Notes under the pieces: generated by a model
The model's input: the letters and a program-made list of their open reading frames with translations, nothing else
Database searches by the model: none
What the model was told of the DNA's origin: nothing
Position numbers and translations under genes: made by a program
NCBI GenBank assembly: GCA_963691815.1
Contig: OY829655.1
Coordinates: 15,372,765 to 15,436,764 of the forward strand
Origin: Echiichthys vipera
Lineage: Eukaryota; Chordata; Actinopteri; Perciformes; Trachinidae
Direction: 5' to 3'
DNA: 64,000 nt
In this document: in pieces, positions 1 through 10,539 of the stretch
Layout of the letters: every line of letters starts with the position of its first letter
Position numbering within the stretch: position 1 is the stretch's first letter

Positions 1-2049
1 TGTAGGTTCATCAGTGTAGGTTGATCATTAGCTGCGTTGCGGTCTGATTAGACTGGGATCGGTGTGGGCAAGCCACAACCATGCAGCAAGTAAATGATCA
101 TGCAGCGGAAGACTGGAGTGACTCTGGGAAACAGGTCAAGCTCACTGGGGTTCAGGTAAACCACAAATTCTTTTGGGTTTCTGGATTACTGGTAATTAAA
201 TCCCCTAGATCTAAAAACAAAAATTTTACCCAGCAGTACCGCTGCCGTGACAGTACTGGTAGATAGGAGGACCTGCTTCCTCAGTTGTTACTTTTTTGTG
301 ATACTAAATCAAAAACAACTGATAATTTCACATAATATCCCTAAGTACAGCTTTCAAAACAGCTGTTAGTGCAGTTATACATTCTAAGATGACAAAAGGA
401 TACTTCCATTTCACATTCGGGTTGAGGTCTCAATGTGAAAAAACAACTTTTTTTTATGTTGTTCTGTTGCTGCTATGTTAATGTTCTGAATACTGAGTAT
501 AGCGCCTTTAAGCTTATTTATTGATTTTATGCAAACCATTGGAAAGACCTACACCTGACTTTCTGTATTCATACCACCAGGCATGTATTTACTTTTTGAA
601 GCTGGTTGAAACACAAGTGTGTTAATATAGCAGCCAGTAAAATGTGATATTTGTCTCAGACCTCACGCCTGTTGTTTGTGCAAGCTGCACTGCAGGGTGC
701 TGGACATGGACAATTTTTCCAGTCGCTCAGGCAGATGCTAAGCTTGACCTAAACAGATGCTAAACTCTCACCCATACACCTAGCTGAATATGCATAATTT
801 AACTCCTGCAATCACAAAGTAGCTTTTGCACTCTTGTTATGAAATGAATCATGTCCAGTTCTCAGTTACTGATTTGATGCAGTTAAGATAATTGAATTGG
901 TATAATTCAAACCTGTTTAATCTAATTCATTATCTTCTGCTTAAAGTGGATTTACATTACATCAGGCTTATGAATCACCTATGAAACACCTTGTCACATA
1001 GCTCTGACAAATATGACTCATCCAGAGGACTAGGTTGCATCAGTTATCAGTGTGGCGGCCGTCTTTTTTTTTTCTTGAATTAGAAGAGTGAAATTTGTCT
1101 GAAAGACAGAGACATAAGATTTAAAACTCATGCTTCCCCTTTCATTCTTTTGATTTATCCTCCTAATAAATCCCAGCGGAAGAATAGAGGAAGGCGGACA
1201 CTGGAAGATCTACAGCACATCCAGGTTTCAAGGCTAATCATATTTTCTTTAGTTTTACAGTGTTAAGGAATGTTTTATCACACTATAACTTTTTATTGGT
1301 GTCTTTAGAGTGCCATCATACCTCAATTTTGAAAACAATGTTGTGTCTAAATTGCTTGCCACAAAAGAGGTATTTGTATTTCTCAAATAAGCCAAAGATC
1401 TGTGTTCCCCCTGCCGTTGGCTGATATTACTTATCTTTTTATTTTGAAATTTAAAATTTACATTAACTGGCTTGCTGGCGATCTGGTTAAGCTAGTTCAA
1501 GTTGGATTTGCATAGTGCATTGAAATATATAATGTTTTAAACTTTTCCAATGGACATAAATCAAGCTATGACATGCTTTACACATTTGTGTTATGATTTG
1601 TGGTTAAGATTAAGCTGTCATTGGCTATGAACACGTCAATCATGAGGATTTTAGCCAATCATTTTCCCTTTCTAACTGTGTATAACATATAGTAACACGG
1701 AAAACACAGCAAGCAGCAGCGCCATTCGCCACAATTAAATAAATTTTTCTGTGGTCGGGAGGTGTGTTCGTGTGTTTCAAGCAGGACAAATTTCTTCTGA
1801 CTTAGCTGCTAAAAGTCAAACTATCCTCAACTTTTAGATTGGCAGCACTTTGCCGCATAGAGCTGCAAGCCAAGCTCGGAGTGGCTGCTGCAGGTTTTTA
1901 TAGACATTGACTTTGACCACTTTACCGCTGCATGGTGAGTGTTCGGCAGAACATGCATGGGAGTCAAGCTACATCAATGTGTAAGGTTCAGTGACACCAC
2001 AAAATAAAAACTAAAATGTGTGGTGATTTACATATGTAAATAAATCATA
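1..2049. other. Unique-looking intergenic or intronic DNA
   Basis: No coding signal is recognised here. The DNA is AT-rich with short T runs near 450 and 1064. Around 1890-1930 a short acceptor/donor-like pair brackets about 30 bases, too short to call an exon. The slightly more GC-rich stretch 1700-1990 may be an old repeat, but I cannot name it. Confidence 0.5.
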
Positions 2050-2165
2050 GTCTTAGTTAGGGATGTCCGATAATATCGGCCCACCGATATTATCGGCCGA
2101 TATTGAGTTAAAAATGTAATATCGGGAATTATCGGTATCGGGTTTTTACAACCGATGTTAGTTCT

Positions 2166-2253
2166 GTAGGCTTCAGCATTTCCGAGTGTACCTGAATGCA
2201 ACACGGGCCGTAGGCTTCAGCATTTCCGAGTGTACCTGAATGCAACACGGGCC
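2166..2253 (+). repeat. Tandem duplication, two perfect 44-bp units
   Basis: Units 2166-2209 and 2210-2253 look identical. They start GTAGGCTTCAGC and end CACGGGCC. The repeat lies inside the hAT element just upstream of its transposase remnant. Perfect identity suggests a duplication more recent than the decay of the coding region, or one fixed in the family. Confidence 0.9.
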
Positions 2254-2352
2254 GTTTACAGGCGCGTGCTTGATGACGTATAACAACAACAACACGCTCA
2301 CTCGTAGGTTGCTAACCGTGGCTAACAGGCTTCAGCTCTCCCGGTGCATGAG

Positions 2353-2717
2353 ATGTCCGTGGTTTGGAAGTATTTCCAAGTGTCACCTCCTAACAGTATA
2401 TGTGCGCTTTGCAATGACTGCAAGGCGTCCGTTATGAGAGGAGGAAACAAGGCGTCCTCCTTTAGAACATCACATTTGATCACCCACCTCAAGAAGAAGC
2501 ATGCGAAGTTATACGCTACATCTGTGCAGCAAAGTGATGAAAAGAAGCAACAGCCGACACCGAGAAACAAACTTTTTCTATCGTTCAAGATGCCGGATTC
2601 ACCAAACCTGTGGAGTTCCTGGAGCCACGTTATGTCTGTATAACGCCCAGTCACAAGTATTTCTCAGACCAGTGCTTACCCGGACTGTACAGCGTTGTTT
2701 ACTGTCACGTCGAGAAG
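2353..2717 (+). pseudogene. hAT transposase N-terminus with BED zinc finger, frameshifted
   Basis: From the ATG at 2353 the frame encodes a BED-type finger that would bind the transposon ends. An aromatic WKYF (residues 5-8) is followed by a C-x2-C pair at residues 17 and 20 and a H-x4-H pair near residues 45 and 50, with the linker GGNKASSFRTSHL between. The frame stops at 2643, but the hAT homology continues in another frame from about 2589: the motif FLEPRYV is followed by HKYFSDQCLPGLYS, typical of the region after the BED domain. That second frame runs to 2717, where GAGAAG is followed by GTAATT, a possible splice donor. The RNase-H-like catalytic core and the dimerisation domain are absent. 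The family assignment is firm; the exact start codon is inferred from BED-protein layout. Confidence 0.82.
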
Positions 2718-3118
2718 GTAATTTCTGGTGCTGTATCCGTTAGATCCAATACAGGTTAGCATGTTGAGCTTAACTGCTGATTTATTGATTGTATTATTTG
2801 TCAAGTTACTCAGTCTGGGAAAAGAAAACTAAGTTTGTTTACTACTCTGGACTGAAGCTATGCATCTTCCTTGTTGTGATGTTGTCTGTAGTGTTGTTTG
2901 AGGCAAAATATTCTCTCTAAAAACACAAACAATTAAATGAATGGCACTTTTTTCAATAACTTATTTTGTACAGACTGTGTTTACATTTGAAAAGCCGTGT
3001 TGCATTTATGTATGCATCCAGTGGGTCATCACATAAAATTAGGCATAATGTGTTAATTCCATAATAGGTGATATGTGATGAATTTTGGTGTAAAAAGGCT
3101 GCATATATCGGTAGCAGG

Positions 3119-3165
3119 TGATATCGGTATCGGGTGATATCGGTATTGGGTGATATCGGTATCGG
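3119..3165 (+). repeat. Three tandem 16-bp iterons near the hAT 3' end
   Basis: Three head-to-tail copies of TGATATCGGTATCGGG (the second has TTGGG) sit about 65 bases inside the right terminus of the hAT element. They are followed by further ATATCGG copies. Subterminal iterons of this sort bind hAT transposases in studied systems; binding here is inferred. Confidence 0.75.
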
Positions 3166-3238
3166 AAATTAAGGGTTTGACGATATCGGATATCGGATAT
3201 CGGCAGAAAAGCCAATATCGAGCATCCCTAGTCTTAGT

Positions 3239-4758
3239 TATTGTTATTGAAATATGATTTATTTCAGATGAGGACAAAAGAAAACTCTTTTTGAACTGAT
3301 GTAGTTTAGGTTAAGTTTTAGCTATAGTTCTAATGTTATTAGCTTTTCCATTTGGGTATGCCAAATAGGTGAAAACTCAGTGGGGGTTATCAAATGAGAG
3401 TTGATAAATATTTTATCAAATGGCCCCTGTTTTAGAGGCATCCCATTTACCATTTTAAAAATGCCAAATTGCAGTGAGATTTCATGACATGCACGTCATT
3501 GATGCAGCATCAAAGCTGTTCTGGAGGCTCATTAGATATTATCATGTAGTGTATGCCATTTCTTTCTCCTGTAATTTCCTACCATACAGTGTATTATAGG
3601 GGTGTGAGAGTTCTGAAACAGAGGCAGAAATCCGCACCATAAACGTCCACAGTCTAGTGACGCTGTCCCATTTTCAGTGTCGCGGTCTCATTACTGCAGC
3701 ATTATATACAGAGACATGGCTTAGAGTCCAGTGTTTGTATACTGTAATATCTGACCAGAAAAAATACACAGTTTCGCGCTCTATTGGTGTCACTTAGGTT
3801 TTCGGACATAAAAAAAAATGTTTACTTTCTTTAAAATTGAACTACTACTACTAAAGAGTATGGTATTATGGAATTTCGGGTGCAACCCGTGTTACGCATC
3901 AAGTGTCCTCTTAAAGCCCACCCAGTATAACGTTTTTAAAAAAGAAAAGAAAAAGATGAACACATCTGTTGTTGTCTCTTTGACAGTATAATAATATGAA
4001 CTGCATACAAAAATGTAAGCTATATGCTTATCAGGCATTATGCCATGTAATGAACCATACTATGTAGTTTATGGATTAATACAACATGTGGTGTGTTTGT
4101 TCATTGGTTAATCTCATTTTTTTATCTTTCAAAATATTTTTTTTTTCTAAAATTAGGGGGGGGGAATATGAAAAAATAATTCTCTTCTGAGGATACCAAA
4201 ATCACTACTAACCACAATCACATACATTATTTTTCAACTTCTTCTACGATCTGCAGACATATGCTTCATTCTAAATATCTCTTAATTTGAAAAACAACAG
4301 ACGGCACATTCTGTAGGTCTACATGCGTACTTGCACACAAACTGACAGATGCACAAAGCAGCACACTCATATCATATACATCAACCCACACAGTTTATCA
4401 TCAAGTAATACTCCGTAGGACCTCATCAGTGCCAGCATTCTCTACTTTCCATAATGACATTGAGACATTTAAAGACTAAGAAGTTATCCAAAGTTCATCA
4501 TGGGCTATAAAGGCCTTAAGAGAGACAGACTTAGCTCTGGTTGAATCATTCCTGTATGAATAAGAGATAACCAGGTCACTGAGAGCCAAAATCCTCTCCC
4601 AATTCAAATTCAAATTCAACAAGGTCAGTGTCTGTGTAATGTTTAATTTATAACCTTATAGCTAAAATGTCAAATTTATGAATTAAGTATTTTTACCAGT
4701 TCACTCTACATGAGAACATTGACTACATTACACTAGACATATCTTCTTTTTTTTAAAA
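3239..4758. other. Unique AT-rich DNA, no gene seen
   Basis: No open frame of substance and no recognised repeat. Homopolymer runs occur near 4137 (T) and 4156 (G), and a short CAAATT repeat near 4600. Confidence 0.5.
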
Positions 4759-4865
4759 GATAAAAATCAGACTTTAAATTTGTTTTTTATAGCGTTGTTA
4801 CCGTACTGGTTAGATAAAAATCATACTTTAAATTTGTTTTTATAGCGTTGTTACCGTACTGGTAA
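4759..4865 (+). repeat. Tandem duplication of about 54 bp
   Basis: Two adjacent copies start GATAAAAATCA (4759 and 4813) and end GTTACCGTACTGGT. They differ by one substitution and one missing T. The ends GTACTGGT(T)A mark the breakpoints. This looks like a simple recent local duplication. Confidence 0.85.
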
Positions 4866-6984
4866 TTCCATGAAAACAAATGTTGGTTCAACAGAAGTAC
4901 AAAGTACATATCTGGGTCAGCTGTACAAACTGAAAGCAACACATTCATCAGTTTCCATTTCACTATGTAACAAAAGTAATTGCTGAAATCTTGCAAAAAA
5001 GTAAAACAAGTCGCAGTCTCAAAGCCCTGTCTGTGGCCAGGCCCATGGAAAAGCATCTCCCATGTCTTCAGGTGATGGTGGATGGTATGGGGCACACCAT
5101 GGTGCATTGCATTATTGCACAGACCACAGCAGGATGTGATTATTTTTGCCAACATGTTCAGGTGTGTATAAAAGCTTGCCACCTGCCACTGGCCTGTCTC
5201 TCAGTATATCGACAGTGCGCTCCACCACTGAGCAAGTGAGCATTGAGATTATCCGTTAAATACAAAGTTGGATTTATGTTGAAAGGTGAAAATGCAGACT
5301 TGTGAAATTCTATTATATAATAGCTTGTATAATAACTAAGCCAGCCATCTCCAGCTGCACCTTTTATCCAAGCAAATACCCACAGAACTGCTGTACAGCA
5401 AAAAAGAGTTGTGCACTCCCCGGCCAGCGGGACAGGTGTGTGTATGTGTGTGCAGGCATATTGGTCTAATTTTATTGTACTTAAGGATAGTCCTAATCAT
5501 CTTTTAATAAGTGTAAACATCTAAAATTATCAAATATAAGTATAAAAAATATATGGAGAATATTTTCTACCGTGTTTTCATAAAGTGAATTGCTTTCTCA
5601 TCTTTATTAATATTTCACCGCACAAAACGCAAGTTGGCTTTTGTGCATATTGGCTAACATATGGGACAAATAGGAAGAGATGTTTATATATTAAAAAGAA
5701 ACAATATTGTATCATTCACATTTATTGTGTAGACAAAGATCTTCAGAATGCAGGTGGTTGGTCTGCTGTCTCAAACGTATCTCTAGCATGCCACTGTCAC
5801 TGTTATGATTCCAGCCTGGTGCACAAAAACCAAAAACTCTGTTGAATGACAGGTGGGTGCCATCTGTAGGCTAGACAGTAGACTGTAGGCTATCTTTGAC
5901 CACCTCAGCTGGACCCACACTCCACCTCTCTGCCTATTTTTGAATTAGCCAAAATATAGGCGGCATCAGGCACTGCCAAGCTAGCTGCCCTAGCTGAGCT
6001 GCATTTTGGCTCTACAGAAAACTATAGATGACATCTTGCAGACTATATCCATATAATATACAATCTATGGTTTTTAACAATGTCCAAAAATAACTTGAAT
6101 GCTGGTCATGATGTTGTTTTTGTTGTCATTGATCAATACTATTTTAAATAAGAAGTGTGATCAGTATTGCTCCCATAGTGCAAAGGTTTCAAAGTAGGTC
6201 AAAATTAAATGCTCTCATAAGTGTTGCTTCCAGTAAATAACCTTAGTGTGTCTGCACTATAGTGAGCATACTCTTCTAGTGCACAGTAGTTCATACTAAA
6301 TTCCAGTGTGTTTCAGACCTTAAAGAGCCTACACAAAATGTCCCCGTTCTGGCAGCCGGAATGACTGATAAAGGGCTTTTCTAGCTGTGAAGTGTGCCGG
6401 CCTTGGCATCAAAACCCAGCCCTCCCAGAGGACTCACTGCTGTTTTGAAGTGAGGCACAGCTTGTCCGTGGTGTCACATCACATTTTCCCCTCAGCCGCC
6501 GAGCCCAGGTCATCATTTTCAGCTGAGCTTCTAGAAACACACTTTTATTCTGTCTCTATAATGTTGTTTAACATTGATTAACAATACAGATACAGAGTTG
6601 AATTAGGAAAACAATAATGTTTACATCTGATCTGTTAATTATTCATAATATAAACGTTTGTTCATTTCGAATATTATGGATTTGATTTATATAGAACAAA
6701 CACTTTCGTCTTTGTTGGAAGGCTTATTATGATGTAAACTTGGGCTTTGGCCATCAGCATCTATTTTTGGGATATGAACAATATTCCAACAAGGCTTTTC
6801 TCAGTGCAACAGCGGCTAATGGATTGACCTGACTAATTAATGGCATTATTGATCTATGTATGCCTGTGTAAGCATGTTCCAAGACCTTTCCATGTGATAA
6901 AAGGATCCAATCCACCTCCAAACACTGAATGAGCGCAGAGCTTAGACAATTATTTCAGTACGACCACATCAATAACAAGCCTTT
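4866..6984. other. No gene recognised
   Basis: Mixed-composition DNA without a supported coding region. Short frames at 4991-5239, 5585-5845 and 6387-6581 show no domain, no composition shift and no splice context that would support them. Confidence 0.45.
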
Positions 6985-7140
6985 CAAACGAAACAGGTGA
7001 ATGTGTCACAAGCAAGTCTCAAGTTACTGTGGTGAGAATCAAGCAAGTCAAGTCTTGTATCAATAGTAGTCTAGCAAGTCTCAAGTCTTCAAATTTGCTA
7101 CTCGAGGCTGACTCTTGTCAATTCATGTGACTCAATTCCC
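6985..7140 (+). repeat. Dispersed teleost repeat rich in CAAGTCTCAAGTC
   Basis: The segment repeats GCAAGTCTCAAGT-type words and continues into TCATGTGACTC. This combination is familiar from a common teleost DNA-transposon-derived repeat. It runs up to the assembly gap, and its right boundary is not clear. Confidence 0.45.
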
Positions 7141-7232
7141 CCACCATTTCAATCACCATCCTCCCATTTACAGTATACAATCTAGTATAGATGTCAACAT
7201 TTTCTACTGCAAGATAATGATCACCGCTAAGG

Positions 7233-7432
7233 NNNNNNNNNNNNNNNNNNNNNNNNNNNNNNNNNNNNNNNNNNNNNNNNNNNNNNNNNNNNNNNNNNNN
7301 NNNNNNNNNNNNNNNNNNNNNNNNNNNNNNNNNNNNNNNNNNNNNNNNNNNNNNNNNNNNNNNNNNNNNNNNNNNNNNNNNNNNNNNNNNNNNNNNNNNN
7401 NNNNNNNNNNNNNNNNNNNNNNNNNNNNNNNN
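7233..7432. other. Assembly gap, 200 N
   Basis: Exactly 200 unresolved bases, a round number that suggests a placeholder and not a measured length. Any open frame drawn across it is meaningless. Confidence 0.99.
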
Positions 7433-10254
7433 TAATGAATCAAACATCCCCATGCTCTATGGTAGTGCGCCAGCTATTGAGCCTCTTGGCAATTGCAGAC
7501 CAGATTTTCCTGTGCATGTGGCATACCCCAAAGCTCGAACTTTTTATTTAGTGACTCAGCCTTGGGACATTCCACAGCATGGCAGTGGGATTCTTCATCA
7601 CAAGATTTCGCTCCAAGATACCGTTGTGCATCCTAAGCACTCATGTAGTCTCTGCTGGGCATTTTCAGCTGGGATAAAATGTTTTTGTGGACACGTGAGC
7701 TAATGAAAATAACACCGGCGATTGTCTGACCAATAAAAATTTGGTTTGACAAGAGCATATCAACAGTCGACTAACCGGCCAGCCCTCAACAAATGTATAT
7801 GTTCATATCCATAAGGCATTCTTACAATCACCAGTAGGTTAGGTAGTGAGGATAGGCAAACAAGTCCGAGGGAAAGGCGTACAGGTAAAAGTCCAGAGGT
7901 AGCGCAGGTGGTCATCAAACAAAGGTGAGCGGGCAGAGCAAGGATCAGTGTCTTGACCAACAAGGCTATGGGGCTCATTAAAAAAACAGGCAGAGGACTG
8001 GTTACTTGGCTGGTATACAGATCATACCTAATGACTACTTGGGCAAAGAGACAGGTAACTGGCAAAGGAAAGGAACACACAAAGGACAATTGGTGGCCAG
8101 GACAAGAATTGTACGTCACAAACAACAGAGTTTAGTTGTTTGTTTGTTTAGTTTAGCAGAAAATAATCCAAATCACAGTGGCTTGTTTAACAAAGCAACA
8201 CTAGTGGGTTCATTCAGAGGATTTTTTAAAAAATGTGTTAAAAAACAAACGGCTTTTCACTTGAATTATCCTAAATGTCTACATTGTGTGTTTTTTGTCA
8301 TAGTTGTGCAGTACATCCACTCTGGACTGTAAAAAAAGTAACAAAGACCTGGTTTATTATTGACCATGCAATTACATGTAATGTACAATAACATTTCAAC
8401 ATAACGAAACGTGAGCTTATATAATGGAGCATAATTGCCCCCCATCACAGTATTACTGTTAGTACTAGGTCATTGTGTTTTTTAATATTTCTATTCAAAT
8501 GCTGTGTTTGATCTACTGATATTGCATGCTGTTGGCCAGTAATTGTGAACCCTTCCTCTTCATGTAAGCTAAACAGACTCCGTGCTAAACCTACATAGGG
8601 TTGTCCGAGCCAGCTGATGACAACCTTCAAGATCGTGGCTATCCAGTTTAGGTGACTGAAGACAGGTAACCGAAAGACAAATCTGACCATTTGAGCTAGC
8701 TTTTTTTCCCTACAATTTCAAGGTTCAGATGTGATCTCACTTAGGTTTATAATGTTAACACACAGTGCCCTTTCATCACTTAGGACACCTGTCAACAAAA
8801 CAGTGAAGCACACTAGTAGAGACGTAACCCTGAATACAGTGAGAAAGCATCGTTCGGCAATACACCATTATCCCTCTTTACCATTCTTTCCCTCGACTCC
8901 ACTAGACTTTAATCATTTATTAATTTCCCTTGTGGTCTAAGAGAAGGCATCATGGTCTGAATTTAAAACCGCCAAGATCAGAGGATTGGAGTGTCACTTT
9001 CTTATATGAGAAAGAATATGGAATGTGCAGCTTTCATCCCAGCAATCAGCCAAATCCACCATGGACAAGCATAGCAATATAGTGGTGAGTGATTGCTTCA
9101 GGGAAAGCATATAAAGAGAAATTGAGTGACCCTAAATGTGTTGACAGTTTTGCTATACCATCTTCCTGTGGCAGAGCGGAGAGCAGGTTTGTATATAATG
9201 TTATAAGGTGTGTATGGAATACTGTATAGTGGTCATTCAAACATTGATATTTCCTCCTTCCATTTAAATGGAAGTTTAAAATCAGTTTAAAATTAGACTA
9301 GTTGACGGGTCTAAACATAAGAAAACACTTACATTTATATAGTCAAAAGAGAGAGAGCAATGTAATCTATAAGGTTAAAACTGTCTGTTAAAAAATACTG
9401 CCTTTATTATAAGAGCCATTTGAATTTGTTAATCAGTAATCACGTTTTTAAATAAACAAATCATATTTGAAATGTTAAGCCAAGTAGTGTGTCTAAATCA
9501 ACTAGTTGACTTATCATGCAAATCCCTACTGGAACAGTGCAAGTGATGTGGAGGAAATGGGTTCAACACCAACAAGGTCTGTTGACAGCAAAAACTCCGG
9601 AGTTAAGCTGCTAAATACAAAAGGAAGTAATGTAATGTGATAAGCAGCAGGGCCTGGAGGCCCTGTACAATCATTATGCAAGTAGCGTAGGGCCCCGCCT
9701 CCTCCTTGTGTGTCAGTGTTTAATGCGAGGATGAAGCAGAACTAAAAACACACAATAACAGAACTGTTTAAATTTCTTATTCATGTACATACCAATTTAT
9801 CTTAAGAATCTATAATAAATATTCGATAAATATTGCTGTTTATACCTCATTCAGATGTAGCAAACTGTTTTAAAGGAGTAAGGATTAAATAGATTAATTC
9901 TTTATTTCGAATTATTTAAAAAAAGATGAAACTGAAAAAAAAATCTGTATATATATTTAAAAATAAAAAGTCGATTTCAATATAATACACGTTTGACTTG
10001 TTCACAAAGGGATACGAAGCAGCCTAGGCTTGTCAATTCATACCCCCATTCTTCACCATTAAAAACAGAACAAGAAAAAAGAAATGAACAAAATGAACAA
10101 GTGCCATTAACATCTGTGAGATTTACATTCTCCTTCCTCATTTCTTAATTTTCAAAGACATCTATTTTTGTAACTTTTTTAAAATTGCATTATATTCACA
10201 ATTTGTTTTTCAATCATTTCATCAAGACTATTCCGCAAAACCACCCAGCAAATG
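7433..10254. other. No gene recognised; possible old repeat fragments
   Basis: Two weak hints of old transposon sequence. Around 7765 the words GTCGACTAACCGG resemble ends of teleost DNA transposons. ACTAGTTGAC occurs near 9297 and again at 9500, about 200 bases apart. The purine-rich stretch 7850-8120 resembles a widespread low-complexity teleost repeat (CAGG/GGCAGAG words). A GGGCCTGGAGGCCC palindrome lies at 9649-9664. None of these can be classified from this window. Confidence 0.4.
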
Positions 10255-10539
10255 GAAATACACATACTAGACACCCTCTTCGGGGAGGAGCAGTTCAAAA
10301 TATGACACATGGACATGGCTTATTTCTGTGAGCCATGCATTCTTTTTCAGCAAAACCCACTGGAGTGGTGGAAGTCCAACAGGCATCACTACAAAAAACT
10401 TAGCATTCTGGCAAAGCAGCACCTGTTGATACCTGCCACCGCTGTGCCAGTGGAGTGCATGTTATGCACAGTGGGACTGATCATTAACAGAATGTGTAAG
10501 GAAATTGAATTATGTTTTTGTAAGGAAACAATGTTTTGA
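10255..10539 (+). pseudogene. hAT transposase C-terminal dimerisation domain, isolated fragment
   Basis: This frame keeps the signature of the hAT C-terminal (dimerisation) domain. LDTLFGEEQF is followed, after an in-frame TGA at 10303-10305, by EPCILFQQNPLEWWKSNR, then a Leu-rich helix and LLIPATAVPVE and LIINR. In active relatives the last block reads close to IPATSxPSER followed by FSTAG; here the Ser-Glu-Arg has become Val-Glu-Cys and FSTAG has become LCTVG. The gene is therefore degenerate as well as truncated. In a working transposase this domain mediates oligomerisation in the nucleus. No N-terminal or catalytic part lies upstream within several kilobases and no inverted repeat is apparent, so this is a stranded fragment. 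Confidence 0.8.

Larger units (their letters stand above)
2058..3230 (+). mobile_element. hAT-superfamily DNA transposon, internally decayed, with 8-bp target duplication
   Basis: The element starts TAGGGATGTCCGAT and ends with the inverted counterpart ATCGAGCATCCCTA. It is flanked on both sides by the identical 8-mer GTCTTAGT (2050-2057 and 3231-3238), the target-duplication length expected of hAT elements. Its subterminal regions are packed with ATATCGG-type motifs on both strands, including a palindrome at 2069-2097, which in hAT elements are candidate transposase-binding sites. At about 1.17 kb it is far shorter than an autonomous copy. Only the N-terminal part of a transposase gene remains inside it, so it cannot move by itself. 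The clean target duplication shows that the whole unit inserted as one piece and was not pasted together from fragments. Confidence 0.88.

Noticed and set aside
3110..3210. CRISPR-like short regular repeats
   Set aside because: The ATATCGG units are contiguous iterons with no spacers, inside a eukaryotic hAT transposon.
7115..7453. Open frames on both strands near 7.1-7.4 kb
   Set aside because: They exist only because the 200-N gap has no stop codons.
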